DNA of 32,616 nt. It comes from an uncultured Alphaproteobacteria bacterium. Lineage in GTDB: Bacteria > Pseudomonadota > Alphaproteobacteria > Sneathiellales > Sneathiellaceae. The notes under the pieces are model-generated. The model did no database searches. It was not told the DNA's origin and saw nothing but the letters and a program-made list of their open reading frames with translations. Made by a program: the position numbers and the translations under genes. Position 1 is the first letter of the stretch. Each line of letters opens with the position of its first letter. Shown here one piece after another: positions 8,241-17,136 of this stretch. The stretch covers positions 1 to 32,616 of the forward strand of contig CAJXWA010000016.1 of assembly GCA_913062525.1 (NCBI GenBank), in the 5' to 3' direction.

Positions 8241-9094
8241 ATGTTTAGGTTGAGTTTTGCTTTAATTTTGTTTTTTACTTACAGCTTTGGTACGAGCGCC
8301 CAAAGTCTGGTCGTACAGCATTTTTAAAACGACAGTCGGTGGAATTATCATCGGGCACTTTTGGAACTGGCATTGACGAATACCACAGCATCCGACGGCT
8401 CCTATTTACTTCAAGGTAGTCACGCAAATGTCAGTCAAAACGAGGGCTAGCCTTTTTAGCAAAAGGTGAAAGCGTTGATATTGCATTTTTAGCAGCAAAT
8501 CATGAGCGCGAGGCCAATTTTTTATCTATAAAGATTCCAATTTTGAAGGGATTGCTGGGTTATAGAATTGCAATCATTCGAAAGAGTGAACAAAGATCGT
8601 TCGAGAATATTGAAACGTTAGATCAACTTCGTACTGAGTTTACGGCAGGTTTTGGAGCCCATTGGGCCGACATGGAAATTCTAAAATTTAATCAGCTACC
8701 AGTCGTAGGAGTTACGGTTTACAAAACCCTTTTTCCCATGCTTTCAAAAGGGCGGTTCCAATATTTTCCAAGAGGAATTAGTGAGACTTGGAATGAAGTG
8801 TTGGAACGAAAGGAAAGCCACCCTGATTTATCGGTTGAAAACAAAATCGTACTTTATTACCCCTACGTCGTTTATTTCTACGTAAATAAAAATAAACAAA
8901 AACTGGCGGACAGAATTGAACGCGGCCTCGACATGGCTCTGGAAAACGGTGACTTTAAAAAGTTATTTCTAAAGTTTCACCAAGCCTCCATAGAGAAGAG
9001 CAATTTAGAGAACCGAAAAATGTTTATTCTGAAAAACCCAACGCTTCCGCCCAATATTGAATTTCCGGATACGAGCTGGTGGTTAACCCAATAG
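8241..9094 (+). pseudogene. Broken periplasmic solute-binding-like protein (family 3 type)
   Basis: From an ATG at 8241 the frame gives a signal-peptide-like start (FRLSFALILFFTYSFGTSAQ) and then SLVVQHF, a TAA stop at 8325-8327, and NDSRWNYHRALLELALTNT in the same frame. Around 8439-8443 the frame must shift by one base. The new frame reads RGLAFLAKGESVDIAFLAA and runs into KGLLGYRIAIIRKSE through to the stop at 9094. The join restores a continuous protein of a family of short periplasmic binding proteins that carry NDxRxxYxxALLELAL, iDvaw, KGLLGYRI, ILKFNQLPVV, and GRFQYFPRG motifs; these are related to amino-acid-binding (SBP_bac_3) domains. Only two lesions are seen, so inactivation looks recent or reflects sequencing error. 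The 3' part (about 183 codons) is open but lacks the signal peptide and first lobe. Confidence 0.82.
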
Positions 9095-9118
9095 GATTTC
9101 TCTATTTTAAGCTGTTGC

Positions 9119-10876
9119 CTATCGAGATAAGATTCCAATTAGTGTGTTAAAGCCAAGCTTTATATTTTTCCAGTTTATCGAGCTGGTATCGACAGGCTGC
9201 CCATCTTTCCATGTCTCCAGAGCTTCAATCGTGTGAAGAGTCTCGGGGGCCATTGTTAGGGGATCGGCAGACAGAAACGTAAAATCGGCGCGCTTTCCAA
9301 TTTCGATGGATCCAATTTCGGCACCCTGCCCCAGTTGGTGTGCGGCGTTGATGGTCATTGCCTGGAGGGCTTGATAGATCGATATTTTTTCATCTTTTCC
9401 CGAAATAGACTGCCCAGATCTGGACTGCCTTGTCGTCGCCGTTTGGAGTGTCCGAAATGGATTGATTGGCGTCGATGGGTGGTCTCCATGAAGAGTGACA
9501 ATGAGGCCTTTATCAAAAGCAGATTTAACAGGCATATAACGAGCCATCCGGTCATCGCCAAAAATTTTGGGCAACGTATCTCCGTAATAAGTCAAATGAT
9601 CCACAAAGAAACCAACAGAAATATTCAAGTTTTTTGCGCGAGCGAGCAATTCATCCGTGATCAGGGCATTATGTTCGAGCCTGTGGCGCAAACTTGGGTT
9701 CGGGTTGTCTTTTTGAGCCTTCGAGATGGCATCAATAACGCTTCGAGCTGCCCGTTCCCCTTGAACATGTGCCGCAATTTGATACCCTTTTGCATGGTAA
9801 TCAGAAATCATGGATTGAAGGTCTGCCGGAGAAAAGTTGAGCGTTCCCTTATGGTTCGCTGGGATGCCTAAGCGTTCTATTGTAAATTTATTGTTTTCAT
9901 AGGGGGCGTCAACAGCTGCGCCGCCTGTGTAGGGGGAGCCATCCATCCAAAATTTCATGCCCAGAATCTTAAAGTCGTTACTTCCGCCAAGCTCCATTTC
10001 TTTGATTTGGGCCTTGAGCAGATACAAATAGCTGCGAAGTGGACTAGCTTTTCTGTCAGCAACTTTTTTGACGAGTCCAATTGCGTCTGAATGACGGCCA
10101 ACTACGCCGGGAATTCCAATGCTGGTATACCCAGCTTTCGCATATTTATTGTATTGAAGGCGAAGTAGCAGCTCAGTTGCGCTGTCTGGCGCTGGCGGAA
10201 TTTTTTCAAACATAATTCCAAGAGCGTCTATTTCGCGGATTGTGCCGTTAAGGGTACCGTTTTGATTTCTCACAAACCCATCATGCACTGTTTGGTTTGT
10301 ATCGGTTGGATCAATGCCAACCGCCGATAACGCTGCGGTGTTTACGTAAGCCTCGTGCATCATTTGTGTCAGAATAATCATCGGCCGTTCAGGGGAGATT
10401 TGATCAAGTTCTTCTAGGCTTGGGCGTTCCAGATCTTCAACAGCGGCCGCGTCCCAACCATAGGCAATCAGCCAAGGGGAAATCCCCATACCGTCTGCTG
10501 CGTCTTTAAGGGCAGAAATAACACTTATCCGGTTTGGATGGGTGAACCCGCTGACATCAACTGTAGCGCCCAGTAGTGCGGATGCTAGCGGATGTGTATG
10601 TGGCTCGATAAGGCCGGGAAGGATAGTTTGACCTGCCCTTTCGATGATTTCCGCATCTTCGTTCGCTTCTCTGAGCTCTTTTAAGTCCCCAACAGCTGCT
10701 ATAATACCCTTGTCAACCAATACAGCTTCTATCTCAGCGTTGTCTGAACTCATGGGTAATATTGTTGCACCCGCAATAATCACACGATCTGAAATGTTTT
10801 TATTTTGGAAAATGAGAAAGGCACTGATAATAGCGAGTGAATTAACGAGTAGTATAAGGCTTGAGCGTTTTTTCAT
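9119..10876 (-). CDS. Membrane-anchored YtcJ-type amidohydrolase
   Basis: This 585-residue metal-dependent hydrolase belongs to the amidohydrolase_3 (YtcJ) group. Residues 7-23 form an N-terminal hydrophobic helix, a signal anchor or uncleaved signal, so the enzyme probably acts outside the cytoplasm. The beta-sandwich start (VIIAGATILPM) leads into LPGLIEPHTHP with metal ligands His93 and His95. Later come GMKFWMDGSPYTGGA, QIAAHVQGERA, RHRLEHNALI and LHGDHPSTPINPF, which supply the remaining His and Asp ligands. The C-terminus holds GSIEIGKRADFTFLSADPL, the usual closing motif. Substrates of YtcJ-type enzymes are mostly unknown; amides, formamides and cyclic imides are possible. It lies downstream of the MMPL operon on the same strand with a 113-base gap, so it may be transcribed separately. 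Confidence 0.9.
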   Translation of the reverse strand: MKKRSSLILLVNSLAIISAFLIFQNKNISDRVIIAGATILPMSSDNAEIEAVLVDKGIIAAVGDLKELREANEDAEIIERAGQTILPGLIEPHTHPLASALLGATVDVSGFTHPNRISVISALKDAADGMGISPWLIAYGWDAAAVEDLERPSLEELDQISPERPMIILTQMMHEAYVNTAALSAVGIDPTDTNQTVHDGFVRNQNGTLNGTIREIDALGIMFEKIPPAPDSATELLLRLQYNKYAKAGYTSIGIPGVVGRHSDAIGLVKKVADRKASPLRSYLYLLKAQIKEMELGGSNDFKILGMKFWMDGSPYTGGAAVDAPYENNKFTIERLGIPANHKGTLNFSPADLQSMISDYHAKGYQIAAHVQGERAARSVIDAISKAQKDNPNPSLRHRLEHNALITDELLARAKNLNISVGFFVDHLTYYGDTLPKIFGDDRMARYMPVKSAFDKGLIVTLHGDHPSTPINPFRTLQTATTRQSRSGQSISGKDEKISIYQALQAMTINAAHQLGQGAEIGSIEIGKRADFTFLSADPLTMAPETLHTIEALETWKDGQPVDTSSINWKNIKLGFNTLIGILSR

Positions 10877-10925
10877 TGAGGACTACTTGAGATTGAGAAA
10901 TAAGGTAACTCAACTTATACTGTTT

Positions 10926-10940
10926 TTGGATGCAGTCCAA
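10926..10940 (-). terminator. Weak hairpin between the barrel gene and the amidohydrolase
   Basis: TTGGA (10926-10930) and TCCAA (10936-10940) enclose a five-base loop, just past the end of the MMPL operon and before the amidohydrolase start. The stem is short and no clean U-run follows, so a terminator role is tentative. Confidence 0.3.
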
Positions 10941-10989
10941 TAATAAGGAAAAATCAGAATGATGATGGGCATGTATCTCTTGTCTGCCA

Positions 10990-12219
10990 CTAGAAATAAT
11001 ATGCAATTCTTACCTGTAAATGATCATCGTCACGCGCACTGTATAATGGGTCGGTTGCGGGCTGGTTTGAAAAAACCCGGAGTTCGGCTTCAAACGTGAG
11101 GTTGTCATTTATGCGTTTTGTGGCTTCCATCGTATAGCTTTGTGCTTGGGTTTTTGTATCCCATATAACGCCTGCAAGAAATGTTGTGTCGGCTTCGTCG
11201 TTTAATGTCGCGCGAAACCCCAGAAACAGATCATTGTCGAAAATGGTTGCAGGTGCTGTGCTGTCACGACCATCATAGTGGAATTCAGCAATCACTCCCA
11301 GATCACCGTTGTCGCCAATAGCGCCAAAAAACGTGTATTCCAATCCACCAGATACTGCGACGAAATCATCTCCGTGCCCTTGTCTGTAGATGCTTTCAAG
11401 TTTCCACAACCACTCATCATAAGTTGCTTGCACGTCGATGCTTGACTGGTTGATGATATCGTACTGAGGGGCGAGAACAGTCTTGCCGCCGCCTGTGACC
11501 TCCGGAATGAAACGAGCTTCACGGCTTGTTCCGTAAAAATGAGCTAACCCAATATCCCAATCGCCGGCAACAACAGCATATCTAAAAGCTAAGTCGGGAT
11601 GAAATTCTTCCAAATCAGACTCGTAATAGGTGCGATCCGTATCAACAACAAAAGGGGATCTCAGGCGGCCATCAGTGCCTGGGAAAGTGCGTTCCCGAAA
11701 GTATGGCATGGCAAAAAAAATAAAATCACCATAGTCGGATTGTAGGCCCAAATTGATCATGGGTTGGCCCAGTTTATCTTCGCCGTCTGTATCCTCTACA
11801 CCATCAGTTTGGTTGATGATATCAACTAGATGCCGGGATTCTGTTACGCCCCAAAAAACCTTATCAATTCCAATAGTTAAATCCCAGTCGTCGCCTAAAT
11901 GTAGGTAATTAAGCTCTCGAATGTCAGCATGCGTGCGGCTATTATCTTGAGGGTCAATACGGGCAAATGGAATGAAGTCGATACGATCTGCTCCCTCGTT
12001 CCACTCAAAGTTCCATTCCAATTGCACAACGGTAGACGGGTTTAGATGCGCATTATTTTGTCCAGAGAGTGCGGGGCTTTCTGTGAATATGCGCGTGTCA
12101 CCGGCAATAAAACCCGAGAAATCCAGATTCATATCTGCAAGCGCCGTATTAAATGTGGCCGGAACCGCATTGATGATCAACGCGGCCCCTACCATTGCTG
12201 AGCGTAAAAGACGAGGCAT
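10990..12219 (-). CDS. Outer-membrane beta-barrel protein of the MMPL operon
   Basis: This 409-residue protein has a signal peptide ending at about NTALA (residue 28). The mature chain is rich in alternating hydrophobic/polar strands and aromatic residues, has acidic loops, and ends with YYF, the C-terminal aromatic typical of proteins assembled by the BAM machinery. It resembles the DUF1302-like barrels often encoded beside LolA-like and MMPL genes. It starts 5 bases after the LolA-like stop, so it is the third gene of that operon. The likely role is the outer-membrane step of lipid or hydrophobic-compound movement across the envelope (inference from context). No substrate can be named. Confidence 0.8.
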   Translation of the reverse strand: MPRLLRSAMVGAALIINAVPATFNTALADMNLDFSGFIAGDTRIFTESPALSGQNNAHLNPSTVVQLEWNFEWNEGADRIDFIPFARIDPQDNSRTHADIRELNYLHLGDDWDLTIGIDKVFWGVTESRHLVDIINQTDGVEDTDGEDKLGQPMINLGLQSDYGDFIFFAMPYFRERTFPGTDGRLRSPFVVDTDRTYYESDLEEFHPDLAFRYAVVAGDWDIGLAHFYGTSREARFIPEVTGGGKTVLAPQYDIINQSSIDVQATYDEWLWKLESIYRQGHGDDFVAVSGGLEYTFFGAIGDNGDLGVIAEFHYDGRDSTAPATIFDNDLFLGFRATLNDEADTTFLAGVIWDTKTQAQSYTMEATKRINDNLTFEAELRVFSNQPATDPLYSARDDDHLQVRIAYYF

Positions 12220-12224
12220 GGGAC

Positions 12225-13031
12225 TTATCGTACCTTTGATAATTTGCGTTTGGTAAGGTCTGAACCTTTCAGTCCAGTTTGGAAGGCATAGTCACTGTAT
12301 ACAAGTCGGGTTTTCTTACCCGTTTGATGGTTGACCATATACATATTGTGGGCCCGCCAAAATTTGCTCAAATATTGTCTGTACTCCGTAAATTTGAGTG
12401 TTTTAAGCAGTGCTCCTTTTCGGTCGTAATAGTCAATTTTCTGTTGGCGATATTCAGCTGTGTCATACCAAACGATCATTTTCGTATAGCCTGAGTTCTC
12501 ATATGCTGGTGTCTGCTCCAGCACAGAACACTGCAACTCTCCGCAGGCTTCATCATTAAGCCATTTGTAGTTGTATTTCTTCAACTCTTGGGCAGAGAGA
12601 TCTTCGTATGAAAACTCACTGCCGACAAATGGGCCGGACTTGTTTTTCGACGAAATCTTTTTCACCCGTTTCAGCGCGGGTAAATACAGCCACTGGTCAT
12701 CAGGTTCCAGAATTTGTGCAAAACTCAGGAATGCAGTTCCTTTAATATCCCGTGGTTTGCTGAAAATAGTCAGACTTTTGTCGCCCACATTGCTGTCAGG
12801 CATTTCCAGAGTTTTTATGCGAAGCACCCGCGTGCTTTTTTCGCCGTGACGATTTTCCAAAACCATTTCTAGGTTAGCGCTGGAATCTCCAAACCCTTTG
12901 TCTCTAGCGTCCCATTCTTTGGCAATCTCAGCGCCTTTTTCAGAAGGTGAGGTATTGGCAAGCACCGGCAACGACAATGAAGTAACTGCGATCGAGGAAA
13001 GGATAAGTGTTCTAAGATGTGTATTTAACAT
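12225..13031 (-). CDS. Periplasmic LolA-like (outer membrane lipoprotein-sorting type) protein
   Basis: This 268-residue protein has a signal peptide cleaved at about VLA-NTS (residues 25-26). The mature part matches the LolA-like family (PF17131 type) usually annotated 'outer membrane lipoprotein-sorting protein'. Visible family features are DRGxG-like ARDKGFGDSSANLEMVL, KPRDIKGTAFLSF, DDQWLYLPALKRVKKIS, and FVGSEFSYEDL. Such proteins have an open half-barrel that binds lipids. AGGA lies 9 bases before the ATG. It is the middle gene of the operon, starting 12 bases after the MMPL stop. It probably acts as the periplasmic carrier between the inner-membrane MMPL protein and the outer-membrane barrel (inference). 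Confidence 0.87.
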   Translation of the reverse strand: MLNTHLRTLILSSIAVTSLSLPVLANTSPSEKGAEIAKEWDARDKGFGDSSANLEMVLENRHGEKSTRVLRIKTLEMPDSNVGDKSLTIFSKPRDIKGTAFLSFAQILEPDDQWLYLPALKRVKKISSKNKSGPFVGSEFSYEDLSAQELKKYNYKWLNDEACGELQCSVLEQTPAYENSGYTKMIVWYDTAEYRQQKIDYYDRKGALLKTLKFTEYRQYLSKFWRAHNMYMVNHQTGKKTRLVYSDYAFQTGLKGSDLTKRKLSKVR

Positions 13032-13043
13032 ATTGCGTGTTCC

Positions 13044-15389
13044 TTATTCAGCAGCTTGTGGGGCTGCAAGAGGACTAGATGTATATGATTTCTTGCGATC
13101 CAGAAGCATGAGGAGCGGCGGCAACAACAAGAAGTCGACCACCAACGCGATGGCAATTGTTATTGCGGTCAATAAGCCTAAATCTGAATTCACCTGGAAG
13201 GCCGACTGCGAGAGAACGGCGAAGCCAAGGAATAGAACAGCTGTCGTAACAAGCAAAGCTTTGCCTACTGTTCTAAAGCTATATCTGACGGCTTCTTCTG
13301 CAGTTGCTCCCCGTTCGCGGCGGGCTCTTACGTATTTAGATAAGAAGTGAACGGACGCATCAACAATAAGGCCGAGGGTTGTTGCGGCAACCATTGACGA
13401 GGCCAATCCGATCTGTCCGTATAAGACACCCCATAATCCAAACGCCATAGCAGCGGGAACCAAGTTAGGGATCAGACTTATCAACCCGATCCTGACACTG
13501 CGGAGCGCAATGATCATTGAGCCGGAAATCAACAAGAAGGCAACCAAAGTTCCAATCAACATAGATTGAATATTGCGATGAGCGATATGCGCGAACATAA
13601 CTGCAGCGCCGCTGCCCTCCGCAACCATATGAGCGGGAGCGTTGCTGAGCAGCCATTGTTGAGATCTGTCTGCGAGGCTTCGCATTTCGCCGCTCGTCAC
13701 ATTGTCCAGTGTAACAGTCATACGGCTGGCAGATTTATCCACGTTAATCTGACTGTTTAGGTCGAGCCCATAAGGAAGAGAAAGCTCGTACAGAAGAAGA
13801 TACTGCGCCGCAAGTTCACGGTCATCGGGGAGCAAGTACCATTTTTCCGCATCACCATGCATAGACTTGCTGAGGCGTTTAAGGACATCTGTTAAGGAGT
13901 TTACATGAACGACGCCGGGTTGGGCCCGCAACCAAATAGCAAATTTGTCAAGGTTTTGAAGATAAACCGGCTCAGAGATGCCGCCTGAATCTTCGCCGTT
14001 TATGGAGAACTCCACTTGATAAATGCCCGAGAGGTTTTCGCGTGCGAAATCACTGTCTACGCGGAATGGAATAGAGTCGTCGAAATACTCTACAAAGCGA
14101 TCATCCAATTCAATGGTACTAATAAGCGACGACATACCTATTGCAATTACACTCATGCTCACCAATAGTTTCGTGCGGTTGGCGACCACGAAATTACCAA
14201 TTCTATCCATCGCCTCGATTTTGTCAGTTTTCACCTGTTTCACACGCACTGGAATGATCGCGATGAAGGCGGGTAAAAATAGGATGGAATATAACCAAGC
14301 GGCAGCAACACCGACGGCGGCCATGTTGCCAAGGTCGTTGAACGGCGGCGCATCTGAAAAGTTCAGGCTCATAAAGCCAATAATCGTGGTGAAACTCGTC
14401 AAGAAAACGGGCTGCATATTAATGCGAATGCTTTCGATGATGGCTTGATGTTTCGTGCGACCTGCGCGCATTTCATGGAACATGGATACGAGAATATGAA
14501 CGCAATCTGCTATGGCGATGGTGAGAATAATTGTGGGTGCCATAGCGGAGGGAGGGGTGAGTTTAACGCCCATATATCCCGCAAAACCCATAGCAGTGAT
14601 TGTCGATAAAATGGTAACAATAAGTGTGGCAATCGTTCCGCTGAATGAGCGTAAGAAACCAATGAGTGCAACAATGATAATCCCGAACATGATGGGCGTA
14701 AGGGTCTGCATATCCAGCATTGAAGCCCGAGGGAACGCATTGCTCAGCGGTGCGAGGCCGGTTATCGCCACTCTTAGTTCAGGATGTTCTGCTTGAATTT
14801 CAGCTGCCATCTTTTCTGCGTATTCAACAGCAGAATTCAATGCGATCATGTCATCAGGAGGAAGCTGCAATGTAACTTGAATGGCAGTTGTCGTATTGTC
14901 AGGGGAAATTATCCGGTCTGCTAACGCGGGCTCATTTTGGGCTGTTGCAATAATCCGGTTTATTTGACTTTCCGACAGTGAAAGAGCGTTTTCAACAAGA
15001 TCGGCAACGATCAGATCATCTTCTTCTGCGACAGTGTTTTGAAAGTTGGTGACAGAGTCTACTCGAATGGAATAGGGGATTTGCCATGATTCTACGGTGA
15101 GTTTCTGCGTTACATCAAGCCATTTTTGCGTCATTACCAATCCGTCGTTTGGCTTGAGCACAAAGACAATGTTGTCCGTTTTGGTGTAGATGTCTTGGAG
15201 ACTTTCATAGGCATTTAGTTGCGGGTTTTCTTTGCTGAAGAATACCCGGTAGTCACTCGTGAAGCTTAAATTCTGTGCACCGCTACCGATAGCAACTGCA
15301 CCAATTACTGTAGCGAAGACAAGAAGCCATCGCCACCGAATTACCCAGTGGGCGTAACGCTCTGCTACGTTTCCAAAAAAATCTGCCAT
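13044..15389 (-). CDS. MMPL/RND-family inner-membrane transporter
   Basis: This 781-residue protein has the RND layout: one helix at about 17-37, a large periplasmic loop (40-215), a helix bundle (225-385) with sterol-sensing-like sequence, a helix near 408-428, a second periplasmic loop (430-610), and a final bundle (620-765). Motifs typical of MMPL proteins include TIILTIAIADCVHILVSMFHEMR and MVAATTLGLIVDASVHFLSKYVR, in which the Asp residues probably relay protons. It is shorter than drug-efflux RND pumps and lacks an adjacent periplasmic adaptor, pointing to lipid or hydrophobic cargo as in HpnN and MmpL proteins. AGGGAA lies 5 bases before the ATG. It is the first gene of the three-gene operon and faces a divergent TetR gene across a shared regulatory region. 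Confidence 0.92.
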   Translation of the reverse strand: MADFFGNVAERYAHWVIRWRWLLVFATVIGAVAIGSGAQNLSFTSDYRVFFSKENPQLNAYESLQDIYTKTDNIVFVLKPNDGLVMTQKWLDVTQKLTVESWQIPYSIRVDSVTNFQNTVAEEDDLIVADLVENALSLSESQINRIIATAQNEPALADRIISPDNTTTAIQVTLQLPPDDMIALNSAVEYAEKMAAEIQAEHPELRVAITGLAPLSNAFPRASMLDMQTLTPIMFGIIIVALIGFLRSFSGTIATLIVTILSTITAMGFAGYMGVKLTPPSAMAPTIILTIAIADCVHILVSMFHEMRAGRTKHQAIIESIRINMQPVFLTSFTTIIGFMSLNFSDAPPFNDLGNMAAVGVAAAWLYSILFLPAFIAIIPVRVKQVKTDKIEAMDRIGNFVVANRTKLLVSMSVIAIGMSSLISTIELDDRFVEYFDDSIPFRVDSDFARENLSGIYQVEFSINGEDSGGISEPVYLQNLDKFAIWLRAQPGVVHVNSLTDVLKRLSKSMHGDAEKWYLLPDDRELAAQYLLLYELSLPYGLDLNSQINVDKSASRMTVTLDNVTSGEMRSLADRSQQWLLSNAPAHMVAEGSGAAVMFAHIAHRNIQSMLIGTLVAFLLISGSMIIALRSVRIGLISLIPNLVPAAMAFGLWGVLYGQIGLASSMVAATTLGLIVDASVHFLSKYVRARRERGATAEEAVRYSFRTVGKALLVTTAVLFLGFAVLSQSAFQVNSDLGLLTAITIAIALVVDFLLLPPLLMLLDRKKSYTSSPLAAPQAAE

Positions 15390-15506
15390 TGTATTTCCCT
15401 ATTTTAAGGGGTGGCTATTATAAGCCAATATCCCATCTTATTCGGTAAGTAGTCTTTCGGTTCGGCCCAAAATAAGATACTGTCAGAACCAACCTTACGA
15501 TTGTCA

Positions 15507-15529
15507 AAGTACACTAGCCGGTGTAGTTT
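15507..15529 (+). promoter_or_regulatory. TetR-type operator, copy 1 (MMPL/TetR divergent promoter)
   Basis: This 23-bp site begins AAGTACACTA and ends GTGTAGTTT. It contains the inverted repeat TACAC-N6-GTGTA at 15510-15525. It matches copy 2 (15547-15569, opposite orientation) at 18 of 23 positions. It lies between the divergent MMPL and TetR genes, where an autoregulating TetR repressor would bind. Confidence 0.65.
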
Positions 15530-15546
15530 ACAATGTATGTAAAAGG

Positions 15547-15569
15547 AAACTGTACTGTTTAGTGTACTT
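15547..15569 (-). promoter_or_regulatory. TetR-type operator, copy 2 (MMPL/TetR divergent promoter)
   Basis: Read on the minus strand, this site begins AAGTACACTA and ends GTACAGTTT, sharing 18 of 23 positions with copy 1. It ends 26 bases before the TetR start codon, so occupancy would block that gene's transcription. Confidence 0.62.
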
Positions 15570-15595
15570 CGTCACAAAAATGAGAAAAATACGTT

Positions 15596-16231
15596 ATGAG
15601 CACTCAAACCGAGCAACTTGAAGTTCCGACAACACGAAGCGAAAAAAAGCGGCAAGCTATATTGGTTGCGTCTTCAGCTACGTTTTTGGAATATGGCTAC
15701 GACGTGGCGAGTATGGACAAAATCGCCGCGGTGGCAGATGTCTCTAAGCGAACGGTCTATAGTCATTTTAAATCCAAAGAAGATTTGTTCGCAGAAACCA
15801 TGCTGATGATGTGCACCTCCAAAAGCGTTCAAATTGAGATGAATGTCGATTTGACGGCTCCCATTGATCAAGTGTTGATAAAAATTGGAAATATCTTTTT
15901 GGATATGGTGTTTAATCCTGAATCTAGTGCAATGCTTAGGATTCTAGTGGGACAGTCAGATAAATTTCCTGAACTTGGTAAGGTGTTTTTGGATAATGGA
16001 CCTGATGTCTTGACTGAAATGTTGGGTATCTATTTACGTGAGCAATCCGACCGAAATATTATTGCTATCTCAGATCCAGAAGACACAGCAGGTAGTTTTT
16101 TTGCCTCTTTGTTTGGCGTTCACTTTATCACTTTGCTCGCGACGGGTAAAAAACCACCAAGTCAGGCAAAGCGTAAAAAAATGGTCGCTAGTGCGGTGGA
16201 TCGTTTTCTTCACGGTGTTTGTGTTGCCTGA
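15596..16231 (+). CDS. TetR/AcrR-family regulator, divergent from the MMPL operon
   Basis: This 211-residue DNA-binding protein has an N-terminal helix-turn-helix at about residues 20-65 (AILVASSATFLEYGYDVASM, then DVSKRTVYSHFKSKEDLF, the TetR recognition region). The ligand domain contains MLRILVGQSDKFPELGKVFLDNGP, a pattern of the AefR-like C-terminal family. It is transcribed away from the MMPL operon, with 206 bases between them containing two related 23-bp operators. Autoregulation and repression of the MMPL-LolA-barrel operon are the likely roles. The ligand is unknown; a lipid or other hydrophobic cargo of the transporter would be expected (inference). Confidence 0.9.
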   Translation: MSTQTEQLEVPTTRSEKKRQAILVASSATFLEYGYDVASMDKIAAVADVSKRTVYSHFKSKEDLFAETMLMMCTSKSVQIEMNVDLTAPIDQVLIKIGNIFLDMVFNPESSAMLRILVGQSDKFPELGKVFLDNGPDVLTEMLGIYLREQSDRNIIAISDPEDTAGSFFASLFGVHFITLLATGKKPPSQAKRKKMVASAVDRFLHGVCVA

Positions 16232-16367
16232 TTGAAGCTTGCGATCAAACCAATGTCTTTGGAGTGCACGGCGTTTACGTCTCTTGAAAATCAAAATGTT
16301 TTCGTTAAAGTGCTTTCCTTGCAAGTTTTCCGCGCGTAAGTAACGCACAAAAATAAGAGAAGACATT

Positions 16368-17042
16368 ATGAATTTTGATGAAATCGTCAATGGGCGCCGC
16401 TCTATCCGTGGATATAAGCCTGATCCCATTCCAAAAGATGTACTGAAAGAAATCATCGAGGTTGCAACGCGCGCGCCCTCGTCAATGAATACGCAGCCTT
16501 GGCATCTTCACGTGATTAGCGGCGAACCCCTTAATCGTATTCGTGCAGGCAATACCGAACGTAATTTGGCTGGCGTGCCCCCATCCCGTGAGTTCCGGGT
16601 TGAGAGTAAGTACGCAGGTGTGCATCGTGATCGCCAAGTGAAAGTAGCAGTCCAGCTGTTTGATGCCATGGGGATTGAACGTCATGACGCGGAAAGACGG
16701 CAAGAATGGGTCCTTCGGGGGTTTCGCCAGTTCGACGCGCCTGTCTCAGTGATCGTGGCCTACGATAAAGAGCTGGAAGGCGATATTCGCCATTTCGATT
16801 TGGGCGCTGTAACATACGGTCTGGCACTGGCTGCCTGGAGTAGGGGCATTGGCTCTGTTATCAATAGCCAAGGTATTATGCAGTCCCCTGTTGTTCGTGA
16901 ACATGCCGGAATACCTGATAATCATGTGATACAGACATCGGTTGCTATGGGCTACCCAGATTATGATTTTCCTGCAAATAGCGTTGTATCAGCACGTCGC
17001 CCCGTAGAAGATGTCGCCACATTCGTCGGATTTGAAGATTGA
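16368..17042 (+). CDS. FMN-dependent nitroreductase-family oxidoreductase
   Basis: This 224-residue cytosolic flavoprotein binds FMN through the N-terminal RRSIRGYKPDPI (residues 10-21) and RAPSSMNTQPWHL. The C-terminal region has the family's FDLGAVTYGLALAAWSRGIGS helix and the closing MGYPDYDFPANS motif. Members use NAD(P)H to reduce nitro groups, quinones or unsaturated bonds. AAGAGAAG precedes the ATG. It follows the first TetR gene on the same strand with a 136-base gap, so it may have its own promoter. It converges on the second TetR gene across a strong hairpin. The substrate cannot be told from sequence. Confidence 0.9.
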   Translation: MNFDEIVNGRRSIRGYKPDPIPKDVLKEIIEVATRAPSSMNTQPWHLHVISGEPLNRIRAGNTERNLAGVPPSREFRVESKYAGVHRDRQVKVAVQLFDAMGIERHDAERRQEWVLRGFRQFDAPVSVIVAYDKELEGDIRHFDLGAVTYGLALAAWSRGIGSVINSQGIMQSPVVREHAGIPDNHVIQTSVAMGYPDYDFPANSVVSARRPVEDVATFVGFED

Positions 17043-17068
17043 TTTCGCAGATTCTATGAATACTTATT

Positions 17069-17105
17069 GGTCTGTTTGGGGATTGTGAAACTCTTCAAAC
17101 AGACC
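17069..17105. terminator. Strong hairpin between convergent nitroreductase and TetR genes
   Basis: GGTCTGTTTG (17069-17078) pairs perfectly with CAAACAGACC (17096-17105) around a 17-base loop. It lies in the 94-base gap between two convergent genes, so it probably stops transcription from both sides, although neither flank has a long U-run. Confidence 0.6.
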
Positions 17106-17136
17106 CGTTTCCCGTTAATTGTTAGCTTCTGACCGC

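Noticed and set aside
8543-9094. Independent 183-residue gene
   Set aside because: Its sequence continues upstream in the same protein family through a frameshift and a stop. It is better read as the 3' part of a broken gene.
9335-9871. 178-codon plus-strand frame inside the amidohydrolase
   Set aside because: It lies antisense to clear metal-ligand motifs of the amidohydrolase and has no family features of its own.
14023-14448. 141-codon plus-strand frame inside the MMPL gene
   Set aside because: It is an antisense shadow of a membrane-protein gene, with low-complexity composition and no start signal.
13044-15389. Drug-efflux RND pump annotation for the MMPL gene
   Set aside because: It is shorter than drug pumps, has no periplasmic adaptor or TolC gene beside it, and is paired with a LolA-like lipid carrier.
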